The notes under the pieces were generated by a model that did no database searches, was not told the DNA's origin, and saw only the letters and a list, made by a program, of their open reading frames with translations. The position numbers and the translations under genes are program-made. This document shows positions 22,385 through 34,149 of a DNA stretch of 64,000 nt, piece by piece; position 1 is the first letter of the stretch, and each line of letters starts with the position of its first letter. The stretch spans positions 1-64,000 of the forward strand of contig SNVD02004835.1 of the NCBI GenBank assembly GCA_013180625.2. Direction: 5' to 3'. This stretch comes from Boswellia sacra. Its lineage: Eukaryota > Streptophyta > Magnoliopsida > Sapindales > Burseraceae.

Positions 22385-22505
22385 TCTCATTTGTCTTATT
22401 TTTTATATTAAAGACATTTACATAATTTTGACATCAAAAGGTCCATAATGGTTTGCAAATTTTTCAGGGGTGGGTTATTTTTGCAATAGGCCCCTAAATT
22501 TAGGC
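22385..22505 (-). repeat. Candidate MULE right terminal repeat
   Basis: Read on the minus strand from about 22494 it begins GGGGCCTATTGCAAAAATAACC, a form typical of plant MULE ends ('attgcaaaaatta.cc'). The matching left end is not in the window, so neither the exact edge nor a nine-base target duplication can be confirmed. Confidence 0.45.
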
Positions 22506-23414
22506 CATTTTTTGAATTTTCTTATTCAATAAATTAACAATAGATTCTAAACCTATCGAACGACAAGCTAATTTCCCTCCTTTGATGCAATGGCAAATTG
22601 ACAACTTCTGATGTCATTTCATTATTGATGTATATTTGAAGTTTAACTTCAAATGCACTTTATTCAAATTTCTCTAGGATTCAGAAAGTTTGCAAACATA
22701 AGCACTAAATATCCATGGAGCCCACAAAGAGAAAACTATAGAACCTTGCACGCGTGGAATCAATCTCATGTATATTGATTCGAATGTAAATTACTTTTTC
22801 CAATTATCATCTAAGAGTTGTTGCCTTAGCCTTTGCCCTGAACATTTATCATCGAAGCTTCTACATCTTTCTTAGAGTGTACATGTATGAGAAAAGGTTA
22901 GAAATATAATACAACAATCCAATTTTTGGTACAATAACCTTAAAAATGGCTCAATTGCAAAGCCATTTGACTCTACTAAGTAGCTCAAGATTAACTTATT
23001 TGAGTTAAATAATTTCATTTTTTTAGAATGTTATTCTACTTTGAATTTGACTATCTCTTCTAACAATCCCAATCATTATGTACAATAAAATTTCTAATGT
23101 TTTGTGTTTTCATATTTTAAAATAATTATAAAAATAAACATTTTTTCTATTTAAAAATAATAAAAAAATTACTTCATCTCATAAGAAAAATCCTACTAAT
23201 TCGAATCACATCCTTTAACCTTCGTCTTCTCAGATTTTTTTCTCTTTATCTTCTTCTTTAACTTGCCATGCGAATAATAGGTGTTTCTAATTCAACATGC
23301 TCCAAGCATGAAGTTTCATGTCTCCTAACTCAAAACTCTCAAGTTGCTTAGCTAGAAAGGACAAATAAACTTAATAAACAACCTTATTTAGCCTTCCCTT
23401 TTCAAAATTTGGTA
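22506..23414. other. AT-rich intergenic sequence
   Basis: No gene, RNA gene or clear repeat seen. Confidence 0.5.
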
Positions 23415-23419
23415 TAAAC
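23415..23419. repeat. Target-site duplication TAAAC, left of Sirevirus-type element
   Basis: TAAAC directly before the LTR at 23420 and again at 32358-32362. Perfect five-base match. Confidence 0.88.
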
Positions 23420-24262
23420 TGTAAGATCTGGAAGTTGTTATGCGCAATATAACAATAAATTGTAATATAAAATGTCATAGGAGAATTTTACGTGATTTGG
23501 TTGTAAAACCTACATCCACAGATAGCTTAGAGCTGCAATTCACTAAGTTTTTATTTGTACAATCTTTAGGATCGTTTACAGTGTTGTCTCACTCTCACAC
23601 ACTGACCTAATCTTTGTAAAACAAAATCCCGCTAAGATCTTAAACTCTAGTGACACTGCTCACTCTCTGTCGCTAACAACTTAACAACACACCGTTAAGT
23701 AAAATATAACCACGATGTCTGATACTGAATTACATAAACACTAAACTCACAAGTTCTCTCGAGTTTATACTAACTCAATCAGACCTAATCACTATTTATG
23801 CACAAACACAACCTCTCATACATGAATAAAACAACATCAAAGAAGCACTCCAATTTTGTATTGAACCTCTCCTTTAGTAATTCTTGAAATGCTGTGACAT
23901 ACACACCTATATAAGTTATGTAATATAACGTTATACATAGTGTGATACCCGATTGTGCTATCTCTCCAAAATCTTGTAGAATCTTAATCAAACCCAATCA
24001 GGATAAAGGACCATAATTTAAGAAGTGATATAAGAAATCTCCTAAATGGAATAGGACACAAATAAATATACTTCTAATTCAGCTAGGATACATTAATAAT
24101 GTCCTAATTAAAAGAGATTTTCAATATGAATCAAATTCTTCCTAATATAAACTTTTAGAAATAGTAAAATAAGAAACAATATAATATCTTGTTTTAATTA
24201 CAAGTTGTCCAAAATAATCTGTGCATAACACATGCTTAAGTGTCACGATTTTGACACCAATA
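23420..24262 (-). repeat. 3' LTR of Sirevirus-type element
   Basis: Aligns with 31510-32357 end to end. On the plus strand it runs from TGTAAGATCTG to CACCAATA. The terminal CA of the other copy (CCAACA) has become TA here. Confidence 0.88.
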
Positions 24263-24276
24263 ATCTCCCCCTTTTT
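24263..24276 (-). other. Polypurine tract of Sirevirus-type element
   Basis: AAAAAGGGGGAGAT on the minus strand, directly before the 3' LTR. It primes plus-strand DNA synthesis and is strongly conserved in Sireviruses. Confidence 0.8.
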
Positions 24277-24789
24277 GGCAACTTGTGATGAAAACAACAA
24301 CCTGTTTTTGACCAAAAAATAGCACACTAAGATAAGTCTAAAGCAACTATAAGCAATCATAAGCTATCTAATAGAAAATGTCATACTAAAAGAAATAACA
24401 ACTTTTCGATTATAAACCATATAACATAATAAGTCATAACAGAAGAATGTAAATGACCTCCAAAACACAAAGCAAAGTCAATTTGACAAACCTATTAAAC
24501 AACACACAAGCAAAGTTATATGCATTAGCATAACCAGAGCTAAAATTGAAAGGCAACAAACAAAGAAATAAACAAATCAAATATGCAGGTAAAAACATAA
24601 AACACAGTAAAGTAAATCCTACAAAACATAAGTCATAATGTAGTTCAAATTCAAATATAAAGACACTCCCCTTTACTTACTTCCATTGAGTTCAGACAAT
24701 CATAAACAAAACAAACTATACACAAACAAAAAATCAGAATTCATAAACCTCTTCTCCCCCTTAGTTTCAAAACAAGTTCCAAAAAAAAA
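24277..24789. other. 3' untranslated region of Sirevirus-type element
   Basis: AT-rich, no coding region recognised. Confidence 0.5.
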
Positions 24790-26225
24790 TTAATGATGTC
24801 GAGCAGATTTGCGAGGAGAAGGTGAAGAGAAACGCCCATGTCTTTCTTGGTACTGGCAGCCGTAGTCTAAAACTTTTTTTGGTGTTGGATGGAGTACGTG
24901 GCTCACAAGTTGCGAGAGTATCTTGCTGCTTAGATGTGTCAGTGGTGGAAGCGGTAACTTCAGCCATAATTCGTCTGATCTCTCTTGCTCAATTTTCAGC
25001 ACTGGTTTTTGTGTTGTGGGAAATCTCTGAAATGGATTCAGCTGCAATAGTTGATGGAATCTCCTCTGCTGGTTGCTCTGGTGCAAGAGCTAGGTCATGT
25101 GAATGCTCTACATCATGTGGGGATGACTGCAGTAGTGTAGAGACAGGTGGTTCTGCTGCAGGAACTGGTTCATTGTCATATTCTTCTTCAAGAGTTGGTG
25201 AAGGTTGTGGTATAGCTAGTTCTTCTAGAGCTAACTCATCTAACAAAGATTCATCCTACAGTTCAGACACTGCTACTGTAACTTGCTTCTTCTTCTTGTT
25301 AGATTTCTGCTTCACCACTTTGACCTTTTTCTTGATCTTCAATCTTGTTCCTTTAGCTTTTTGCTTTGATTTCTTTTGCTTCTTGTTCTTTTCTACTGTC
25401 ATGTCTGTCTCAACAGTAGGTTGTTTAGCTTGATCCTCTTCTTGCATTTGCTCTGCTGAATGCTCTTGCACCACATTTTTAGTTTCCATAGGTGGTTGGT
25501 CTTCTGCAACAATAGATTTTCCAGCAAGTTTAGTCTCTAATTCATATTGTTTTACTTTGATGTCCTTAATATCCTGCACAATATCAAATAAAGTAGAATT
25601 TATCAGAGTAAGCTACTCTTCCACATTGGTCATAGGATTGTTTCTAGCGCTTCTTGGCTTTGGTTCTAAGGCAGGCAAATCAGATTTGTCATGCAATTGG
25701 TGCAAAAATCCTTTCATGGTGGATTTTGACAAAATTTTAGTGTTCTCTCTTGGGCTAATGGGCACACCATTTTGAGCTAAATGACCTTGAATCAAACAAA
25801 GAAATACAAGCAAAAGGTAGCCTGATTTATATGGTGCAATTTGGACAATCATCCTATAAATCCATAAACCTAAATTGATTGGTTTATTTGTGCCCAAACA
25901 GAATAGAAATTTCACTTTATCTCCCCTGACTTGATTTTGATGTGAGGAAGGGAACCAATTAAACTTTACAACTTCCTCTTGATGTATACTTCAAAAAATT
26001 TTGCTTGACATCTACGGTAAGAAACTTGTTGAATTTGGGCTTGATTTTTTCCTTCATTTGCCCAACAAGGACGGTCTCATTTTCACTCATTGTAGGATCA
26101 ATCAGGATCTCTGCATGTTGTTGTGGTGATTGAGATGACTGAGAGTTGTCGTTGTTGTTGTGACCAGAGTCGCTTGAATATGATTTTTCACTTGTGGTCT
26201 TTTCAGATTCAGATAAAGGTGCCAT
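24790..26225 (-). pseudogene. Accessory (env-position) frame of Sirevirus-type element, broken
   Basis: The start is the ATG at 26225 (MAPLSESEK). The first part is serine/acidic-rich (26225-25959). After a frame break comes a hydrophobic core with NLGLWIYRMIVQIAP and FLCLIQGHLAQNGV (25915-25613), resembling the 'putative plant transposon protein' domain found in Athila and SIRE elements. Next is a Glu/Gln-rich part and a strongly basic Lys-rich block (about 25420-25280), then a stop at 25256-25258 after which the same frame continues as an acidic proline-rich segment (25246-24989), ending in a basic tail with a stop at 24790. Such frames have been called envelope-like because of their position. 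I see no signal peptide or clear single transmembrane anchor, and its function is unknown. At least two frameshifts and one stop break it. Confidence 0.6.
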
Positions 26226-27061
26226 TGTTAGGGTTTAAGTTTTGCAAGAGTTTCTAAAACAGAAAGAGGCCAGACGAGAGAGAGAATGGATGGTAGCATG
26301 CTAACTGACTTTGATATAAACTAAATAGCCCTAACCATGTTTGTGATATACTTGGAAAGAAATTGAGTTTTAATCTTATTCGATTTCCTATAAAATTTCA
26401 AATTTTAATTTCTTTTCCAAAACAAACTCATTAATATCATTAATGAGATAAATTCAAAAATTTGATTTCTATTAAAATAAGGAATTTTAATAGAGTTAGG
26501 ATTCTCGCCACTAAAGTATCTCTCTCTCAATCTAATAAAGCGGACATGGCATTTTGACATATGGACACACAAGAAAGTCAAATTTCAGTTAGGCTTAACT
26601 AGCATCGTATGATATAAAAAACATAACAGAAACCAATTATATTAAACATAACAATAATATCTGAACATCATATGAATCATTATAAGGAAGCATATTTCAG
26701 AGCTGTTTTACAATCAATATATGAAAGAAGTTTACCTTTATTTTTTATTCAATTGAGATGTAAAAAAAACATTTTGACATATAAAAAAAATTTCCATTAC
26801 ATTATAAACAAAGCAGCTTTCACACAATATAGAGGTAGCCATTTTCATTTGAGTGGGTAACCTCAACATATTTCTCAGATATCCTGAGGTTACTCTCAAT
26901 AATGGCTTTCACACATCATATATTAGTAGCTCGCTCTGCATTTTTTTTTCTTTTTACCAGTATCTTAATATTCACAAAACTTTACATTACAACTCACACA
27001 TGGTTAATTAGAAGAAAACTTATAATATTGTAGATATAATTAATATAACAGAGAGCAATGC
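26226..27061. other. Spacer between RNase H and accessory frame
   Basis: AT-rich element interior. No coding region or repeat recognised. Confidence 0.5.
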
Positions 27062-30000
27062 TTATTCAGAAAACTGACGGATGTCTAAGGCTTTTCTTAG
27101 ATTCTCAAATCTTGTTGTATCCAATGCCTTAGTGAACTAGTCAGCTAATCAGTAGAGATGTGTTCAATGTGTATCACCTTAGACTCTACAAGCTCCCTTA
27201 TAAAATGGTATCTTATGTTAATGTGTTTTGTTCTAGAATGCTAAATTGGATTTTTGGAAATGTTTATAGCACTAGTGTTATCACAAAACACAATTATAGG
27301 TTTTTGTTCAAAAACATAATCACTTAGCATTTGCTTGATCCAAAGTAGTTGTGTGCGACAACTCCCTACTACTATGTATTCAGCTTTTGTAGTAGACAAA
27401 AAGATGGAATTTTGCTTTTTGTTGTGCCAAGAAACTAAGTTAGTACCAAGATAAAAACATCCACCTGATGTGCTCTTCTTGTCATCTACATTTCCTGCCC
27501 AGTCACAATCACTAAACCCTGCAAGACAATCATTTGTATCTTTAGAAAACCATATCCCACAATCATAAGTTCCATGAACATACCTACTGACTCTTTTTGC
27601 TACTTCCACGTATGATTCTTTGGGATTTGCTTGAAATCTTGCACAGAGTCCTACACTAAAACAAAAGTCTGGTCTGCTTGTGTGAGGTATAACAAACTGC
27701 CAATGATGCTTCTATACAAGCTTGCATCTACCTCTTTTCCTGCATTATCTTTCGAAAGTTTCAGGTTAGTGCAAATAGGAGTTTTCATTGGTTTTGCATT
27801 CTCAAGTCTAAATTTCTTTACAAGATTTCTAGCATATTTTGATTGAAATATGAATATCCCATCATTCATCTGTTTAACCTGCAATCCAAGAAAGAAATTT
27901 AATTCTCCTGCCATGCTCATCCCAAACTCTTCGTGCATCAATTTAACAAATTCATCAGTTTTTCTTTTGTTAGTTGATCCAAACACAATGTCATCCATGT
28001 ATACTTGACCAATAATAAATAGTCAGATGCATGTTTGATAAATAAAGTATCATCATTGCTGCCCTTATTATAGCCTCTCTTGATCAAAAAGTTTGTCAAC
28101 CTTCCATACCAAGCTCTAGAAGCTTGTTTCAAGCCATACAAAGCTTTATGCAATTTGTACACAAAATCAGGATGTTTAGGATCTTCAAATCCTTTAAGTT
28201 GTTCAACAAAAGCCTTTTCATTAAGATAGTCATTTAAAAAGACTATTTTAACATCCATTTGATACAATTTAAAATCAAGGAAGCAAGCAATTGCAAGTGG
28301 TAATCTAATTGACTCAAGTCTAGCTATTGGTGCAAAGGTTTCATCAAAGTCTATGCCTTCTATGTGCTACTAGCCTAGCTTTATTTCTTACTACTTCACC
28401 ACTTTCATCAGTTTTATTCTTGAATATCCATTCAGTTCCAATGACATTTGTATTTTGTGGCCTAGGAACTAATTCCCATACTTCATTCCTTTTAAACTAA
28501 TTAAGTTCATCTTGCATAGCTTGAATCAAACATCTTCTTTTAAAGCTTTTTTCACATTTTTTGGTTCAAATAATGAAAAATAGCATGCAAATCTTACCTG
28601 ATTTCTTACCTTGCTCCTATTCTTCATCATTCCATCTGGGCTTCTAATGATTGAGTTGATTGGATGTGCCTTTTGTATCCAAAAGGATGGATCTTTTCTT
28701 TCATCTTCATTTCTGATTGAGTTTCTATTCAGGTCTGTGCCGTCAGATGTCGTTGTTATGTCTAACATAACAACAGTTGTTTTTTCTTTCATAACTGAAT
28801 CTTCTTTGCTGCTATTGTGATCTGGTATTGGACTATCTATATCTTCTGTGAAGCTAGTTATGCTTTGTTCATGAGAGTACTTTGCATAGTCATCCTGATC
28901 ATCAAAAACTACATTTGCAAGTTCCATTCTTGACTCAGTTCGAAGATTATAGACTCGAAAAGCCTTGCTGTTCGGTGCATATCCCATAAAAACTCCTTCA
29001 TCACTTTTTAGACCAAATTTTTCTAACTGCTCTCTGTCATTTAAGATGTAACACCTGCATCCAAAGATATGAAAATATTTCAAATTAGGTTTTCTATCTT
29101 TTAGAATTTTATAAGGTATCTAATTTGTGTCAGGTCTTAGAAAAACTCTATTTGAAATATGACAAGCAGTGCTTATTGCTTCAGCCTATAGCCTTTTGAT
29201 CAATTTCTTGCTATTGAGCATCACTCTAGCCATCTCTTAAAGTGTCCTATTTTTCCTTTGCACAATGCCATTCTGTTCAGGAGTTGTGGGAGCTGAAAAT
29301 TCATGTTCAATTCCATGATATTTGCAAAACTCCTTGCCATGATCACTCTTTATCCTCACTATCCTGCCAATGTTTCCTGTTTTGCTTATTTTCAAGTTTA
29401 ACACAAAGATTCCCGAAAGCTTCAAAAGTGTCAGATTTTTCTTTAATAAAATCAACCCAAGTATCTAGGGAAATCATCCACACAAACAAATTTGTATCTC
29501 TTACCAAAAATGCTTTCAATTTGCATGGAACCCATAAGATACATGTAAAGCAAATCAAGTATTTTGGATGTGCTAAGATGTGAGATTGATTTTTGTGCAC
29601 TTCTAATTTGTTTTCCTAATTGACATGGTTTACAGATTCCATTGTTTCTGTCATCAAGTTTAGGGATACCTTTGACAGCACCTAACTTAATTAATTTAAC
29701 CAGGTCTTTGTAATTTAAGTGTCCTAATTTTTGATGCCACAATTCTAAGTCTGAGATCCTAGCATGAAATGCACTTTTTACGAAATAACAATTTTGTGGA
29801 GATTTATCTCCTTCTAAAATGCACTTACCAAGATTGTCTAAAAGCATGCATTTGTCCTCTGTGAAATTAACAATATACTTATCATCATATATCTAACTAA
29901 CACTAATTAGATCAGCTTTCAAACCTTTAACCAGCAAGATATTTTGAAATTCGAGTAGGACCTTGACATTCGAAGTGCCTTTACCAATGATCTCACTCTT

Positions 30001-31448
30001 TGTTCCATCACCATAAGTGACATTTCCTTCCCTGCATGATTCAAAATCTTTCAAAAACTGTATATTTCTAGTCATGTGCCTAGAATAGCTACTGTCAAAA
30101 TACCACAAATCGTTAGAAGAATACTTAGGTGTAGTAAAAGCAACATTGCAGACTGTGCTCCCTTTCTTAACCCACTGCAGTTGTGTCTTTGGTAATAACT
30201 TGAACTTTTTTGACCTTTTATGCAAAAGACTCAACAATTTAAAACACCTAGGTCTAACATGTCCTTTTACACCACAAAAATAGCATGTTGGAATGAATTT
30301 TCTTACCTTGTCGGGACTGGATTTGAAAGAGCTCAAAGGGGAAACAAACACTTCATTGCTTTTTAAACTAGGACTTGACCTTTTTTTAGCTAGGTTCAGA
30401 AGTTTTACCTGATGTTGAAGCTTTCACAAACACTGTTGCTGATGGGGATGCAACATTACCTTCTGAATACCCCAAGCCATGTTTATTAGAATTGTCTCTT
30501 CCAAGACTCAAGACCTGATCAAGCTTTGCTAACCCAATTCGGAGTTAGTCAACACATCTTCTACTCTCAATAAATTCTACTGGAATTTTCTCAATATGTG
30601 CTGTTTTGTCTTTCAAAGCAAGCTTTAGTTCTATGATGCAGTTTTTGACATAAGATTTTTCACATTTCAGCACTTCAATCTCCTTTTTCAAAGCTTTGAT
30701 TTCTTCTTTGTGACTTAGCCATTCACCATAGAGTGTATTGTAAGTTTCTTGTAGCTTTTCATAGTATTCTAGATCATTTTCTGTATCTGAATTTTTATCA
30801 TCAGTTCTACACTATTATATTGTATTAGACATAACAGCTTTCCCTTTATCAGTTGCAGATGCTATAAAAGCTACAACGTTACTCATGCATTCTTGATCTT
30901 ATGAATCATCACTCTAAGTAGTTGTCAAGCCTTTGTTCTTTGAGATTGGCAAATTCATAACAACTTTCCCTTTATCAGCTGCAGAATTGGTGATGTGACA
31001 TAACTTAGAATAAAATTAAAAAATTGACTCATCTTCATGCATCATCAAGTTCTCAAATTGTGAATTTAATCTCATCAATTTAGATCTTCTAACAGAAGCT
31101 GTACCTTCATGTTTTACCTCAAGAATGTCCCAAGCTTCTTTTGCCACTTTGCACCTTGAAATCTGTCCAAAGTTATTTAAATCCACAGCAGCAAAGATCA
31201 CATTTAGAGCTTTTGAGTTCCAGCTTGAACACCGAGTATTCATCAATCCATTCCTTCTCAAGTTTAGAATCTGAATCACCAAAAGCATTCAATCTTGTTG
31301 GTGGTGTCCATCCTTTAAATGCACTAGTCCATGCCTTGTCATCAAAAGATTTGATATACATCATCATTCTCACTTTTCAATATGAATAATTACTATCATA
31401 AAAAATAGGTGGTTGTGTTCCAAATCCTCCATTTCATACAAACTCCAT
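27062..31448 (-). pseudogene. Sirevirus-type copia gag-pol polyprotein, broken
   Basis: It starts near 31448. In order: gag (UBN2-type) at 31373-31016 with DKAWTSAFKGW and EAWDILEVKHEGT; zinc knuckle CYFCGVKGHVRPRC near 30300; the protease region near 30130 reading WYFDSSYSRHMT, where the family has DSGCSRHMT, so the active-site Gly and a conserved Cys are changed; GAG-pre-integrase and integrase at 29847-29240 with LWHQKLGHLN and CKPCQLGK; the integrase C-terminal side MKYFHIFGCRCYIL at 29083; reverse transcriptase at 28267-27651 with LYGLKQASRAWYGRL and a frameshift inside the catalytic segment at about 28000; and RNase H at 27609-27062 with DCDWAGNVDDKKSTSG and LSTTKAEYI. At least eight frame breaks or stops are visible. 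The element cannot make its own enzymes. Confidence 0.88.
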
Positions 31449-31492
31449 GTCTCCAAATCTATGTGATCTTTCTTCACTTGTATGTCAATGAA

Positions 31493-31508
31493 CCTGCTCT
31501 GATACTAA
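31493..31508 (-). other. Primer binding site of Sirevirus-type element
   Basis: TTAGTATCAGAGCAGG on the minus strand, next to the 5' LTR. It matches the initiator tRNA-Met site TGGTATCAGAGC with one or two changes. Confidence 0.75.
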
Positions 31509-31509
31509 T

Positions 31510-32357
31510 TGTAAGATCTGAAAGTATGAAGTTATGCGCAATATAATAGTAAACTATAATATAAAATGGCAAAAGAGGATTTTACGTGATTCGGTTATAA
31601 AATCTACATCCACGGACAGCTTAGAGCTGCAATTCACTAAGTTTTTGTTTGTACAATCTTTAGGATCGTTTACAGTGCTGACTCACTCTCACACACTGAC
31701 CTAATCTTTATAAAACAAAATCCCATTAAGATCTTAAACTCTAGTGACACTACTCACTATCTGTCGCTAAAAACTTAACAACACACTATGAAGTAAAATA
31801 TAACCACGATGTCTGACACTAAATTACATAAACACTCAACTCACAACTTCTCTCGAGTGCACACTAACCCAATCAGACCAAATCACTATTCATGCACGAA
31901 CACAACCTCCCATACATGAATAAAATAACATCAAAGAAGCATTCCAATTTTGCGTTGAAGCTTTCCGTCAATAATTCTCAAAATGCCGTGACATACACAC
32001 CTATATAAGTTATGTAATATAACATTATACATAATGTGATGCCTGATTGTGCTATCTCTCCAAAATCCTCTAGAATCTTAATCAAACTCAATTAGGATAG
32101 AGGACCATAATTTAGGAACTGATAGAAGAAATCTCCTAAATGGAATAGGACACAAATAAATATGCTCCTAATTCAACTAAAGTACATTAATAATGTCCTA
32201 ATTAAAAGAGATTTTCAATATGAATCAAATTCTTCCTAAAATAAACTTTTAGAAACAGTAAAATAAGAAACAATATAACATCTTGTTTTAATTACAAGTT
32301 GGCCAAAATAATCATGTGCATAGCACATGCTTAAGTGTCACGGTTTTGATACCAACA
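31510..32357 (-). repeat. 5' LTR of Sirevirus-type element
   Basis: On the minus strand it starts TGTTGGTATC at 32357 and ends CTTACA at 31510, with proper TG...CA termini. Aligns with 23420-24262. Confidence 0.88.
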
Positions 32358-32362
32358 TAAAC
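32358..32362. repeat. Target-site duplication TAAAC, right of Sirevirus-type element
   Basis: Matches 23415-23419 exactly. Confidence 0.88.
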
Positions 32363-33480
32363 ATTTCACCATTTAATTTCCCCCCATATAAAATACCAAT
32401 GATAAAAAGAAAATTTTCAAAAATAAGGGAAATTAGAGTATTATTATAGTTGTGGATGTATCCAAATATCTAATTAGTAGGAATTAAGAAATAATAATAT
32501 ATTGTAGGCTAAAAAAAGAGAGAAAATAATAATAATAATGTTATTGAATTAATTTTTGGGCTCGACAAAGATGTAACCGCCTTCATGTGAGCAACTGGTA
32601 GTGAGTATGTTTGGTATGTTACATTCCACAATATTATATATAATACATTGTATTGCATAGTAGTATTTAATTATATCGTGCAAAATATTATGTTGTGTCT
32701 GGTAATGTTGCAATGCACTATTTTTATAATAGATTGGATTGTTATTTTTTTAAGTTAAAAATTATAGATACAATTATTAAAATTTTATTTATAGTTTAAT
32801 TTTTTTGTAAATAGTTAATCAATTAATTATTAATTTTATAGATAATAATTTAATTAAATAAAAATGAAAAAAACTAGACAAACTAGATCGGAATAGCCAC
32901 AACTGATCATTGGTGACGGATGGCGGTGATATGTTAGGAGCGCGTGATAGGACACTAGCAGTGCCCTTGTGACTGGATTTCAACCATCTACTTAATGACG
33001 TAATAACAAAGGGCAAATGCTGGCTGCGTTGTGATGAAAAACAGATTAGCAAAAGAAAATTTTATCATAGATTAGTTGACTAGAAGGTCAATTGAAGGCT
33101 GTATTGTATAGTTTGATAAATCATAAGCTTTAGAGTCTGATGAAGGTGGAGGTGCACGACCACTTGGCATAGTTGGATGACCACGATTGTAGAATGAATG
33201 TTTAAAAGCCACATCCGACCAGTATGCATCTCTAATGATGATGGTAACTCAACGAATGATTTGAACGGTGGCTTCTTGTTTTGTTTGTGGCTTGAGTGTT
33301 GGACATGCGCTTGCTAGCAACATCACCGATGGCAACCCGTGCTAGCTTCTGAATTTCAGATTGTAAGTGGGACTTTCATCTCGCCAAAACAATTGCGGCT
33401 TCAAAATTGCTTTTCTAAATTCGTTTTAGAGACTGAGAGGGTCGAGATAGGTCAAATCACGAAGACAAGACCTGGAGAGT
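32363..33480. other. AT-rich intergenic sequence
   Basis: No gene recognised. Around 32600-32740 the sequence alternates short words such as ACATTCCACAATATT and ATATCGTGCAAAATATTATG, which hints at an old small transposon, but no ends could be defined. Confidence 0.4.
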
Positions 33481-33765
33481 TCTACAGAGTCTCCACCCTA
33501 GTAAATAACCGTGAGAAAAAACTATGGATGATGATAGTCCGGTTCCTTGATATTCGGGATGCAAACTACCTTTACCCCTTCAGAGATGGATTCAAAAAGT
33601 TGGGTATGGACCTTCGATCTGCTCGGACAAAGTCTGACCTCTATTAGGGTCCATCAAGTTAATCGTTTTGAAGCATTAAGGTTGTATCTTGATCTTAAGT
33701 CCAATTTTACGCACAACCAAAATTTATCTTTTTTATTCCATGTGAGGTGTGGACAATTATAAGCG
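33481..33765 (-). repeat. Diverged Tat-type LTR fragment, reverse orientation
   Basis: CAAACTACCTTTACCCCTTCAGAGATGGATTC at about 33564-33595 and the following bases to about 33640 align with the reverse complement of the Tat LTR around 9415-9480 (and 18475-18540). The 102-codon open frame at 33339-33647 (+) overlaps this and is probably not a gene. Confidence 0.5.
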
Positions 33766-34149
33766 TCTATAAAAAAAAGGGAGGAGAATAGAGTTTTGTT
33801 TACGTTCAAAAATGGGACAAAGAGTATGGGATCACAACATTTGTCAAATAATAATATAGAAGAATGAAAAGAGATAAGATGGCAACGTAATCCTGACTAA
33901 CACTACAGAGCATGTAGCTAAGCAAAATAATTAAGGTATAAAAGAAATAAGGCAAACATAAAGCAATTAAGTAATAAAAGCATAAAGTAAAGAACTAAAC
34001 TAAGTAAACAAGGTAATGTCAAAATAAGCAAAAATAATGACTAAGGCATGGAAATAAAAGAGACATAGGAAGTAAACATGAAAAGACACTAATCATGCAA
34101 AATAAGCAAATTAGGATTAAAACAAAGTAAATGAAACACATAAGTGACT

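Larger units (their letters stand above)
4298..22505. mobile_element. Mutator-like element with Ulp1-like gene, split by a Tat insertion
   Basis: The Ulp1-like gene (+, to 7508) and the MULE transposase (-, 21669 to 19014) face each other. They are separated only by a retroelement (7813-18705) flanked by the same five bases, GGTAT. Removing that insert joins 7812 to 18711 and leaves about 1.5 kb between the two coding ends. Plant MULEs carrying Ulp1-like protease genes are a known class (for example Kaonashi in Arabidopsis and CUMULE in melon). The right end is a candidate terminal repeat near 22385-22505. The left end was removed or displaced by the retroelement that ends at 4297. Confidence 0.72.
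23420..32357 (-). mobile_element. Sirevirus-type Ty1/copia element, full length, decayed
   Basis: An 8.9-kb element on the minus strand. In element order: LTR (32357-31510), primer site, gag, zinc knuckle, protease, integrase, reverse transcriptase, RNase H, a spacer, an extra reading frame, polypurine tract, LTR (24262-23420). The LTR start TGTTGG, the tract AAAAAGGGGGAGAT and a post-pol accessory frame are hallmarks of the Sirevirus (SIRE/Maximus) genus. TAAAC flanks both ends. Confidence 0.88.

Noticed and set aside
24822..25433. 203-codon open frame on the plus strand
   Set aside because: It is antisense to the accessory frame of the Sirevirus-type element and is Ser/Cys/Phe-rich as expected for a shadow of acidic and lysine-rich codons.
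33339..33647. 102-codon open frame on the plus strand
   Set aside because: Overlaps a reverse-oriented Tat LTR fragment; the protein similarity to LTR translations is a DNA-level match.
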